Shown piece by piece: positions 55,249 to 64,000 of a DNA stretch of 64,000 nucleotides. Position 1 is the first letter of the stretch. Each line of letters begins with the position of its first letter. The translations under genes and the position numbers were made by a program. Under the pieces are notes generated by a model. It made no database searches and was not told the DNA's origin. It was given only the letters and a program-made list of their open reading frames with translations. Source of the DNA: Neoceratodus forsteri (Eukaryota; Chordata; Ceratodontiformes; Ceratodontidae); NCBI GenBank assembly GCA_016271365.2, contig CM057456.1, forward strand, positions 665,349,501-665,413,500, given 5' to 3'.

Positions 55249-55578
55249 CCAGCAGACCTTTACTGCTCTAGAAGCTTTAAACTTTTTGATACTGAGTGAC
55301 AGAAATTTCCCAGTTTATTTAAGCTGTTCTAAATAACTATGTTTTGCTTTAACCAAGGAAATGTGTGCCCAATCTCTAAGTAGCTTAATACATTTGCTTG
55401 TTGCAACATTTAGCTGCAAACCCTTCTCAACATTATCTAACTCTGCAACATCTAATTCAAGAGCTTGAATGATTTCTAATGATGATTTACTCTTTATCTT
55501 TTTCTCCTTATTTTTATTGGCCAACATATTAATCAGGTCACCTCTTAATGCCAATTTAAAAGATTCCCATGATATCAT
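54680..55578 (-). pseudogene. L1/Tx1-like LINE ORF2 remnant
   Basis: On the minus strand 55578-55315 reads MISWESFKLALRGDLINMLA followed by a long charged helix. This resembles the segment between endonuclease and RT of L1-group ORF2 proteins (W-[DE]-x-[FL]-K-x2-[IL]-R-G). Decayed sequence continues to about 54680 and is interrupted by the TG microsatellite at 55202-55241. It is the only L1-group trace in the window. No catalytic motif is visible. Confidence 0.5.
55202..55241 (+). repeat. (TG)n microsatellite
   Basis: Twenty uninterrupted TG units. It lies within the L1/Tx1-like remnant. Confidence 0.98.
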
Positions 55579-55675
55579 AGTGAAGCAACTGATCCTTTTT
55601 TAGTCTCATAATTTGCTCTTTTATAATGATTTTATCTCACAACCGCTTTGAGAGTTTCCAAATGGCAATTATTAA

Positions 55676-55678
<3 letters not shown>

Positions 55679-55706
<28 letters not shown>
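55679..55706 (+). repeat. (TA)n microsatellite
   Basis: About fourteen TA units upstream of the foldback at 55790. Confidence 0.97.
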
Positions 55707-55789
55707 CAATTAACCCTTTGGCTGCTGATGGAATTTGAATGTATAGGAAATTTGGAAGGATATATCCATCTGTGGCAGAGCAAGGGTTA

Positions 55790-55935
55790 AGCAATAAGGC
55801 ATGACCAGGGGTTATGTTAACAGTATGTTAATCACCCTCTTGGGGTGTAATGTTGCATGAGGAATATCTGAGTGCTATATGCCCTAGAGGGTGATTACTA
55901 ACCATTAACATAACCCATGGCAGTGCCTTATTGCT
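55790..55935. repeat. Foldback element, arms about 50 bp
   Basis: Left arm 55790-55840 (AGCAATAAGGCATGACCAGG start) is mirrored by 55886-55935 (ending GTGCCTTATTGCT), with GGTTATGTTAA and AGGGTGATTA as further matching words. The centre is 45 bases. No clear target duplication. Confidence 0.85.
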
Positions 55936-58150
55936 ATTTTATAATATGGGTAGGCTGAGAGAGTTTCCTGATTGGTGCAGGACTATCACCTGACTGTGCG
56001 ATAATGCACATTATCAGCACAATTAGGGTGAAGAGGTCCCCCAGGTTGGAGATCCCCGGGCAGTCCTGCACTTGTTGTGTAGGGGAAAATAATCTTGGAA
56101 AGGCAGCCATGTGCAATCCTTGCTAAGCAACTCCTAGTATTGCATAAGTACCTTTGCAAAATTATTATCCTCTACACAAACAATGCAGGAGTGGTAAAAT
56201 GGCAGATAAGGGTGTCTGTCTTCCCCTGCCCTATACAGCGAACTGTCTTGCTGTCACTGTGATTGTGCTTTAACTATAAAGAAAATATTTGTCCCATTGC
56301 CCTTGTTTGACTTCCCACCCACTCACTCCACAGACCACTGGGGACCCAGCAGACAGTGAAGCCTAAACAGTTGTACCCAGTTCAAGGTGCACAAATGCAG
56401 TATTGTACAGAGAGGGAAAGTGATTAAGGTCTGCAAAAACTTTCTGCTGTCTCCCCTGTGGAGAGAGCCACGCTGTGCAAAAGAGAGATGAATGGCAACA
56501 GCGGAGCTGGTGCTAAATGGCTGAGCCCACCACCACGATGCAACAGTGTCCCAGACTGTAGTTCACTGTGGCCATTATCATTACTGTTGTTGCACTTGCT
56601 CATTTCTCCCTTCCCCTCCTGTGTCTGTCACTCCCTCTTTTCTCCCTTCCCCTCCCACAGCTGCAAGGTGATGTGTACACCCCATTAAGATACAAGCCAG
56701 GCACAGGGGACAGACTGAGGAGAGAGAGTGCTGCAGAGTGTACACTACAGGTACTGGTAATACCGTTAGGCTGTCCCATGTTCCCAGCTCCCCCCACCTT
56801 CTGACACACACAGAGTGAGAGGGAGCTGGGGAGCAATCATTGTGAATGTCAGCAGTGTTCTGTCTCTGTCTCTCTGTCATTGTGTCTCCCCGATGGTGTT
56901 GCTTGTCCTCTGGTGCTCTGTTGGTGGCGCCCCACCTCATGCTCATATTCTGCTCTCTACTCTGCAGCAGCTGTGGAGAATCCCAGTTTCTGCTCTTGTG
57001 TCCCTCGCAGTCATTGTAGGCTGCCCAGCCACCCACCTGGCATCCAACTCAATCGGTCAGGTCACTGACTCCTGTTCTGAAGCACAGTGCTGTTCCAACC
57101 TCTGTCTTCAGCGGCATATGTTATTGATGTGGAGTCTTTGCAAATGAGTCTATGACTCAAAAGATTGTAATTCTGATTATATTCAATAAATAAATGGTGA
57201 GGCTGTGGTGTGATTAATGAACCCTAATGTCCTCTACTACTCACCCTCAGTGCAGAGGACTGGATTGCATTCATCAAGAGGGGTGGTGCATGCACCTTCC
57301 TTCTCCCCAAAAATCCTAGTGGCAACTGAGCAGGGGTTAGTGGGGTTGTGGTGTTGAACTGGGACAAGGGTGAGGTGGTCATCCAGACCAGATATCTCAC
57401 CCAAGCAAGTAACTATTTTGTAGTTTAACATCTTCTGTCCTGTGTGGAACTGAGGTATGTGCATCTGCTTGAAGACTGGGTTGTGTTCCACTTAATACAC
57501 AGAATCTGTCAGGATTTGGCAAGTAAAAATCACTTTGGCCCAAGCAACAGGTAGTTGAAGGACTTTCTACAGCTGCTCCAAAGGAGAGAGTCAGAGTTGC
57601 AAGCTGTGTAATTGACATAGAGAGAGAGAAACACACACACAGACATGGTGTTTAATTCATAGTTCCTGCAGTGTTGTTTGTGTAATCTTGTCTCTCTGTC
57701 TGTGAACTGAGTTCCATAGCGAGACACCTTAGAAATATGGGGGCACAATTCTTGTCTTTGCATCTGTCTCAGAATGTAACATGAATGCATTTGTGTGTCT
57801 CTCTTTCTCTGTGGGTCTGTGTTGTGGAACAGGAGAAAAGCATGCTGAGTGAGAGTGACAGAGACAATGTGTAAGGCAGCTTGTACAATGTGCAGTGTTC
57901 TGTGTGAGGGGGCTGTACACGAATGGTGGTAGGCAACATAGGACACAGTATTATGTACAAGAAGTGTCACAGATCATATCAGTAATGTATCTGTGACATT
58001 TGTATGTGCCTAACTACAATGCAGGATGCATAATTTTGGGGGGGACTATTTTGCAAGGTGGCAGGATACACTACCTTTTTGCTGTTTTAATCCGCAAAAA
58101 ACACCTTTTCTGATATTTTTTTTACTGTTTAAACATAACCCATGTTATAA
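55936..58150. other. Unassigned sequence
   Basis: About 2.2 kb. Open frames of up to 151 residues occur on both strands at 56.46-57.15 kb, but overlap each other, are biased by pyrimidine-rich and CA/TG tracts, and show no domain. A host exon or an LTR cannot be excluded; neither is supported. Confidence 0.35.
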
Positions 58151-58151
58151 G

Positions 58152-58302
58152 TGCATTAATGCACTCCAGGGTGTACCAATAATGTGGATTAACACACACC
58201 CCAGGGGCTGTGAGGGTACTCAGCCTGCGGCCTCATGCCTCACATTGCCTCTGGGGTGTGCATTAATCCACATTATCAGCACATCCTGTCATGCATTAAT
58301 GC
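58152..58302. repeat. Foldback element, arms about 64 bp
   Basis: Left arm 58152-58215 begins TGCATTAATGC and the right arm 58238-58302 ends GCATTAATGC, with CCAATAATGTGGATTAA and TTAATCCACATTAT mirrored inside. Arms match at roughly four fifths of positions. The terminal ATTAAT word is itself palindromic. Confidence 0.85.
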
Positions 58303-59019
58303 TTACATAATAAAAACATTTTTTTAAACAGTGTTAAACCTTGTTCAGCATATGATTAGACTCTACATGTATGTTAATAAAAGATTAACATAAGGCTGAT
58401 AGACTGCTTACAGTCAACAAGAAAGCTCTATTTATCAGATCTTTTTTATAATCCCTATTTAAATTGGATTCAAAGGTGTACAGTGATCTGAGTGAGTTTT
58501 CTTGAGAGTATCAATTTGAGCGACTCAATAAAACCACTCTTAAAAAGAGCGAGCCTCAGAGAAGAGTGAGCAGTAATGTAGAGGGAGTGTAGCAGTGAGC
58601 TGCACTCGCCCAAACAAGATATAGTGATTGTTTTAGCCAAGCCCTGCTAAGCTGGCCATTTGACATAGTGGCTAGAGCCACTACATATAGAGCTCAAGGA
58701 CCTGAGTTCAGGTCAGGGTATGGAACTAATTTTTTTTCATCCAGGTTTTGGTTTTTTCTAAGTCCCCCCTCCTCCCAAAGTTAATAATATTTAAGTTGGA
58801 GGGTGCAGGGGACACAGTCCAAAACAGTTTTTGTTTTCTGGTATGGGTATGTTATGTTAGCAACTGTCACTATTTGTGACGGTCGATCTGAATTTAGTCA
58901 CTTTTTTTACTTTGGGCAGTTTTTTAGTCACTGTTTGTGGTCCACAACTTAAAAAAAACTCGCCCTTATCACATAAAACTGATTCAAATTATATATTTAT
59001 TGGCTCATGGTCAGATAGT
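58303..59019 (+). other. Spacer including a tRNA-like SINE head
   Basis: At about 58655-58735 a tRNA-derived head is recognisable (CATAGTGGCTAGAGCCACTA as A-box region, GAGTTCAGGTC as degraded B box), followed by a T-rich run. No MIR-like core follows, so the copy is short or truncated. The remainder holds nothing recognised. Confidence 0.5.
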
Positions 59020-59525
59020 ACATCAGCACTTACAACAATGGACATGGCCTAGCCCTGGTGTGGACGGCATCAGAACAAGTTCAGAAAACTTAAGGTAAGG
59101 GTTGGAGGAGGCAGGGCTTTGAATTTGAGGCATGACAAGACCCAGTTACCTGGCTGCCTGTTTTCACCAGGGGAGTCTAGGCCTAGAGGTTTTACTGGAT
59201 TGCACTGTAGTCAAATGCTGAACTGGAATTGGATTCTGATCCTGGTTCTGCATCTGACCTGCAGTTTCAGCTTTTGAATTTTGGGCCAACAGTACCAAAT
59301 AAAACAAATTTTAAAAACAGATGCCTGGAATCTGATGCATGCAATTATGTCAAGAAGATTCTGATCTGCCCCAATTAAAAGATCATGTTTCCTGTGGAAT
59401 CTTGCTTCTAACTATGGTTTGAAACTACAGTAACCCCAATCAGTACAGCAGTACTTACAGCAGTGGACATGGTCTGGCCCTGGTGTGGACCACATCAGTA
59501 CAAGTTCAGAAAATGCAAAATAAAG
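59020..59525 (+). repeat. Direct repeat, about 80 bp, 421 bp apart
   Basis: 59020-59100 and 59441-59525 share GTACATCAGCACTTACA-type start, GGACATGG, GGCCCTGGTGTGGAC (or AGCCC...) and CAAGTTCAGAAAA. Similarity is about 80 percent. They may be the flanking copies of an old element or a local duplication. Confidence 0.6.
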
Positions 59526-59708
59526 GAAGAAGGGGAGAAATGGCCTTTTTATGACTTCAGCAGGCAGAACCCTGCAGATGTTTTGCTGTCACAGTACAGA
59601 CAGGGAGCTCTCAAGATTCCTAATGGACTTCATAAAATTGGGGTTTTCTTAGAATTACTATGCAAGAGCAATTTGGCTTTGGTGTCTTCTTGCTCCACAC
59701 TATTTTGA

Positions 59709-61243
59709 TAGGGTTACCACCTGTCCCGTTTCAAGTGGGACAGTCCCATTTTTTGCACTCTCATCCCATCATCCATATCAAGTATCAGTGGGCCATCAAA
59801 TAGCCTGCTTTTGCAAAGGCAGATAAACAGGGTTGGAGCTGCAGTGCTTAACTCTTTTCAGCTCAGGCTGTCAGTTCACACAGCTCACACAATCACACAG
59901 TTTGGCCTAAGAAACCAGCAGCATTCCCTATAACTGTTACCAGATCCACTGTCCCACACACACATTGTGGCCTTCCGAGTCTGAAAGGAGAGTGTATTGC
60001 CTGTTTTATTACCTAAAGGTATTTCAATTATCTAAAGAAGTGACATTTCCCTGCACCATGAATGATAACCTCTGCATACACATAGCAACAGCTACAGAGG
60101 AATTGAAGGGATCAGATGTCAGTGGCGCTTTTAATGTATGTTGCATTGAATGGTGGTGTATATCAAAAGGGGACCTCCCTACACAGTTTGGATTGCCCAA
60201 GAACTATAGTATGCTGCAATCTATTGTATTTTTAAGAAAATGTGGAGGTATCTTTAAAAATATAACTATTTAAAGCATAAAAGCATTTGAAAGGAAAAAA
60301 CAACTGGTGAGCTGCGTAGCAGCTCATTTTTAATAGGGTCCCAGCAAAAGGGTAGTGGATTCTACAATAAGGCTACCAAAAATGATACAAATACTTCCTG
60401 AGTTTTAAGAGCATGTTATGAAAATTGTTAAATGGGACTTTCTTTTTGACTATATGTATAACAGTCAAGTGAAATGCCTGGATTGTTCATGGTGAAGGAG
60501 ATGGTCTTCCCTTCAAATGGCAAACAGAACTTTTAGTGTATACAGAAGCTGCTTTAAATTCCTGATTTGAAATCATGTTGGTGGTTACAGTTAGTAATTA
60601 CATTTGAGGAATTGCTGAATAAATGTCATATGCAGGGACATATTGTTAGAATGTGTGTAGCAACAGTGATCTTTGATAAACTGCTGTACATATACTGTAC
60701 TCAAGAAGTGTGACACAGTTTATTGGACCAAATTAATATAGACTGTACATAGCATTAAAGCTTTCAGGACAATAATCCCAGGCACCTGATGCAAGGCTCT
60801 TTATGGTCTCAAAGCTTATGTACTGTAACATGCCTGTGGTGTAGTGGCAAAAGCACTGACTTGGGGACCAGTAAATTGCAGGTTCAAACCCTGCTGGAGC
60901 AAAATATTCACTGTGTGACCTTGGGCAAATCTGTTAACCTCTTCATTCTTCAGACTATGCAGTAAATGGGTAGCAGCAAGACCTCACTTGATAAATAAAT
61001 CATAAACAAACACCCCATCTGTACAGTACAATTTGTTATAGCCATAATGGGAGGAATCCAAGGGTGCATGACAAAATAATGACACTGGGCACTGTAGACA
61101 CAGGCCGAGTATAGCCATTTGAAAGATATGAAACCTGAGAATTTGAATTATTATTGGTTATTAAAAGGGGTGGAGCTAGAGGTGGAGTTCAGGGTGTGGT
61201 TTATTGTCCTGTTTTCACCTCATCCAAAGGTGGCAACTCTATA
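59709..61243. mobile_element. Possible TIR DNA transposon remnant (1.5 kb)
   Basis: The left end TAGGGTTACCACCTGTCC and the reverse-complemented right end TAGAGTTGCCACCTTTGG match at most positions. Such GGTTGCCACCT ends are common in vertebrate DNA elements. No transposase is visible; a 102-residue frame at 59965-60273 has no domain. A SINE lies inside. Boundaries and family are uncertain. Confidence 0.4.
60828..61010 (+). mobile_element. tRNA-derived SINE with MIR-like core
   Basis: A box GTGGTGTAGTGG at 60836-60847 and a perfect B box GGTTCAAACCC at 60881-60891, 34 bp further, form an RNA polymerase III promoter. The core reads TGTGTGACCTTGGGCAAAT, as in MIR/CORE-SINEs. The tail (GCAGTAAATGGGTAGCAGCA) resembles the SINE tails at 39.8 and 46.3 kb and ends in TAAATAAATCATAAACAAA. 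Best-preserved SINE in the window. Confidence 0.85.
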
Positions 61244-61390
61244 TGTTGGCTAAAATTGTTTGATTCATTGATACATCTCTTCTACATGGAGCATACTCAC
61301 ACCAGCCTAAATTATAGTCAGTGGATGTGTTCAGTGTATTAACAGCTGTGTTTTGTTATCAGTTCAGGAGGGAGGGAGATCTACAAGATT

Positions 61391-61470
<80 letters not shown>
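61391..61470 (+). repeat. (GT)n microsatellite
   Basis: About forty GT units with one GG interruption near 61433. The apparent ORF running from here into CR1-g is accidental. Confidence 0.98.
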
Positions 61471-61472
<2 letters not shown>

Positions 61473-61594
61473 TATACCTGTGCCACTCTGTTGACCCTTT
61501 CCTGTTACATTAGCCTTTTCCTAGTCAGCTTGCAAATGGCTATAATGCTATACAGCATGTCAGCAGTGCACATTTCAGAACATGAAGCAGCACA

Positions 61595-62690
61595 CTGGTT
61601 AAAGAATTGGCTGGAGAATAGGACACAGAGAGTAATAGTAAATGGAGGCCACTCAGAAGAAAGGAGGGTTACTAGTGGGGTACCGCAGGATTCAGTATTA
61701 GGACTGGTCCTCTTCAATGTCTTTATAAGCGACATTGCAGAGGGACTGGAAGGAAAAGTATGTCTCTTTGCAGATGACACAAAGATCTGCAACAGAGTTG
61801 ATGCACAGGGTGGGGTGGAAAGATAAGAAGGGACTTGGCAAGGTTAGAGGAATGGTCAAATGTATGGCAGCTTAGATTCAATGCTAAGAAGTGCAAGGTA
61901 ATGCACCTGGGAAACAAAAACCCAGGGGAAGAGTACACAATGGGGGGTGAGATACTAACAACAACAACAAAAATGGAAAGGGACCTGGGGGTAATCATAT
62001 CAGATGACCTAAAGGTGGGCAAGCAATGTGAGAGGGCAGCAAGGAGGGCTGGGGGGATACTGGGAAGCATTGGAAGTGGCATCACCAGTAGAAAACAGGA
62101 AGTTATTATCCTCTGTACAGACAGCTAGTGAGACCCCATCTGGAGTACTGTGTGCAGTTCTGGAGACCCAATCTCCACAAAGACATAGACAGGATGGAAG
62201 CTGTCCAGAGGAAGCAACTAAAATGGTGCAGGGTCTGCACGAGAAGACATATGAAGAGAGATGAAAAGGAGCTTAATATGTATAGCCTTGAGGAAGGAGG
62301 GAGGGGAGGACATAATAGAAATGTTCAAGTACCTCAAGGGAATCAACAAAAGTCAAAAGGTAGCATCTTTCAAAAAGAAAGGTGTGCAAGAACAAGAGGC
62401 ACAATTTGAAGATGGGGGGTTGGCTCAGAGGTAATTTAAGAGTATTTTTCACAGAGAGGTTGTGGATGCATGGAGCGGCCTTCCGGAGAAGGTTGTGAGT
62501 CAAAATCAGTGGTGGAATTCAAGCATGCATGGGACAGTCATAAGGCCATTCTAGGGGGTGGGGGTAGGAAGAAGTAGGCTGCTGGTTAACTAGGATCTGC
62601 AGCTTATCCAGTAGGTAGGGAAATGGGCAGACTGGGTGGGCCAAGCGGTCCTTATCTGCCATCAAATTCTATGTTTCTATGTACATGTGT
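61595..62690 (+). mobile_element. CR1-type LINE (CR1-g), young, 5'-truncated
   Basis: Starts at the RT segment LKNWLENRTQRVIVNG and contains KVCLFADDTKICN (FADD box), then a frameshift near 61825, the C-terminal part to about 62270 and the 3' end with ATTCTATGTTTCTATG at 62667-62682. It is almost identical to 44455-45540. Differences are single substitutions, an extra AAC near 61965 and small indels. Confidence 0.9.
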
Positions 62691-62704
62691 GTTAGTGTGT
62701 GTGT

Positions 62705-64000
62705 GTGTGGGGGGGTACTTTGTTCTAGTTGCCTCCAGGATACTTTGTGTCTATTCCACTCCTTCTTAAATTCTATGACCATTTTAGCTCCAACCACTCT
62801 CTCTGGTAGGCTATTCCAGCCATCCACCACCCTCTGTGTGAAAATAATATTTTCTCACTTTTCCCCTGAGCCTTCCCCCCAACTTTGTTTTGTGCCCCCT
62901 TGACTTGGAGCTTCTCTTACTTTGGAAGATGCTTCCTTCCTGTACTCTGTTTATACCATTGATGTATTTGTATATTTCAGTCATGTCCCCCCTTTCCTCC
63001 AGGGAATACATATTTAACTCCATTAGTCTTTCCTCATACAGTGGTAGTTATCTAAAAGTTTCCTACCTTGAGGTACCACTGAGGCACTTTGCATTTACTG
63101 TAATGTGATCCTGCCTTGTTCTGTCTCAGTATACCAAGGTATACCTCAGTACTGCAAAACCTTTCTGTGACTAGCGCTGTGGGTCTTATCCAGCAGGCCC
63201 TGCACCATTTTAATTGCTCTTCACTGCACCGTCTCTACCCTGTCTATGTTCTTTCTCAGATGGAGCCTCCAGAACTGGATGCAGTAGTCCAGGTGCACTC
63301 TCACGAGTGTCTTATACAGGGGCAAGATGACCTCCCTCTTTCTACTTGTGATACCCCTCCCTATGCATCCAAGCATCTGGCTAGCATTTCCAGTTGCCTT
63401 ATTGCACTGCCTAGTTTCTCTTAGATCCTCTAAGATGATAACTCCCACGTCCCTTTCCTGCTTTGTGACTGTCACTACTTCCTCACCTACTTCGTATTTT
63501 GCCCCTGGGTTCTTGTGCTCTATGTGCATGATCCTGCACTTCTTTGCACTGAATCCCAGCTCCATTCCTCAGACTATTTTGCCATTTTTTTAAGGTCTTC
63601 CTTCCTTCTTTCAACACCCACTAGCATGTCCATCCTACTGCATACCTTTTATTGTCTGTGAAGAGGCATACCTTCCCCTCCAGTCCTTTTGCAATGTCCT
63701 CAATAAAGACATTGAAGAGGACCAGCCCCAACACCACCCCCTGTGGCATTGTGTTCTTCACCTCTCCCTCTCCAGAGTACTCACTGTTTACCACAACCTT
63801 CTGACTCCTGCCTTTCAGCCAGTTCTCCACCTGCAGTTTGTTAATAAGCTTTCGATGGGGAGGGCAGTGATGAAGGCCTTTCTGAAGTCCAGATAGGCCA
63901 CACCCACTGCACCTCCCCGGTCCTCCACCTTTATTACCCAGTCATGCTGTAGATTAGTACAATGAGTTAGAGCAAAACACAGTGCTTATCCTAAGTACAG
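62705..64000 (-). mobile_element. CR1-type LINE (CR1-h), minus strand, runs off window
   Basis: Read leftward: AYLDF-type RT block near 63890, ENWLKGRSQKVVVNSEY (63830), VLGLVLFNVFIEDI and KVCLFTDN at 63670 (catalytic FADD altered to FTDN), then GFSAKKCRIMHIEHKNPG and QERDVGVIILEDL (63565-63221), and the C-terminus at 63023-62811. The 3' end near 62710 carries only a hint of the octamer. Older and more diverged than CR1-f and CR1-g. The 5' part lies beyond the right edge. Confidence 0.85.

Noticed and set aside
56458..57147. Possible host exon or promoter
   Set aside because: Overlapping frames on both strands, compositional bias and no domain or splice structure; left as unassigned.
61353..61826. 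157-residue open frame
   Set aside because: Accidental fusion of a GT microsatellite translation with the CR1-g reverse transcriptase frame.
1..64000. CRISPR arrays, bacterial operons or ribosome binding sites
   Set aside because: The tandem repeats have no unique spacers, and the content is clearly vertebrate nuclear DNA.

Overview
This is vertebrate nuclear DNA packed with transposable elements. I recognise no host protein-coding gene, rRNA or canonical tRNA gene. Several CR1-type LINEs end in the CR1 hallmark ATTCTATG-like 3' repeat. Several L2-type LINEs carry an apurinic endonuclease and a YADD reverse transcriptase. There are also a Ty3/gypsy LTR element, tRNA-derived SINEs with a MIR-like core, and many foldback DNA elements. 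This mix fits a large-genome tetrapod or lobe-finned vertebrate (caecilian, salamander, lungfish, tuatara-like). The sequence alone does not fix the species.

Layout. 1-8.3 kb: a decayed minus-strand Ty3/gypsy element (pol tail, integrase, RNase H, RT, protease, zinc knuckle, PNMA-like gag, a tRNA-Thr-type primer-binding site, then a probable 5' LTR). 9.8-16.3 kb: an old plus-strand L2 split by CR1 insertions, one CR1 sitting inside another, and by a 396-bp foldback element. 16.5-19.3 kb: repeat X copy A, with a 22-bp-type minisatellite. 19.4-24.65 kb: a nearly full-length plus-strand L2 with tandem GC-rich 5' monomers, a leader ORF and a 2A-like motif before its endonuclease. 24.8-28.3 kb: minus L2 and plus CR1 remnants. 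28.3-29.6 kb: GC-rich repeat with a long hairpin. 29.6-34.65 kb: a minus-strand L2 with its own 144-bp 5' tandem array and a broken 2A motif. 35.4-38.3 kb: repeat X copy B, inverted relative to A.

Inside X copy B sits a 455-bp insertion with a 5-bp target-site duplication. It is built from 1.23 copies of a 370-bp monomer and carries a well-formed hammerhead ribozyme. The matching place in copy A is empty. This retrozyme-like element is the most striking object in the window.

38.9-46.4 kb: SINEs, a GGGCCC-ended MITE, and an L2 whose 3' UTR is split by a young CR1. 46.4-52.8 kb: mostly unassigned sequence with hairpins and minisatellites. 52.8-54.7 kb: a 1.85-kb foldback transposon. 54.7-61.2 kb: an L1/Tx1-like remnant, more foldbacks, SINEs and a TIR element. 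61.4-64 kb: two CR1s in opposite orientation.

The elements interact mainly by nesting, which gives a relative chronology. Most ORFs are broken. The best-preserved coding stretch is the CR1 reverse transcriptase at 43.8-45.1 kb.
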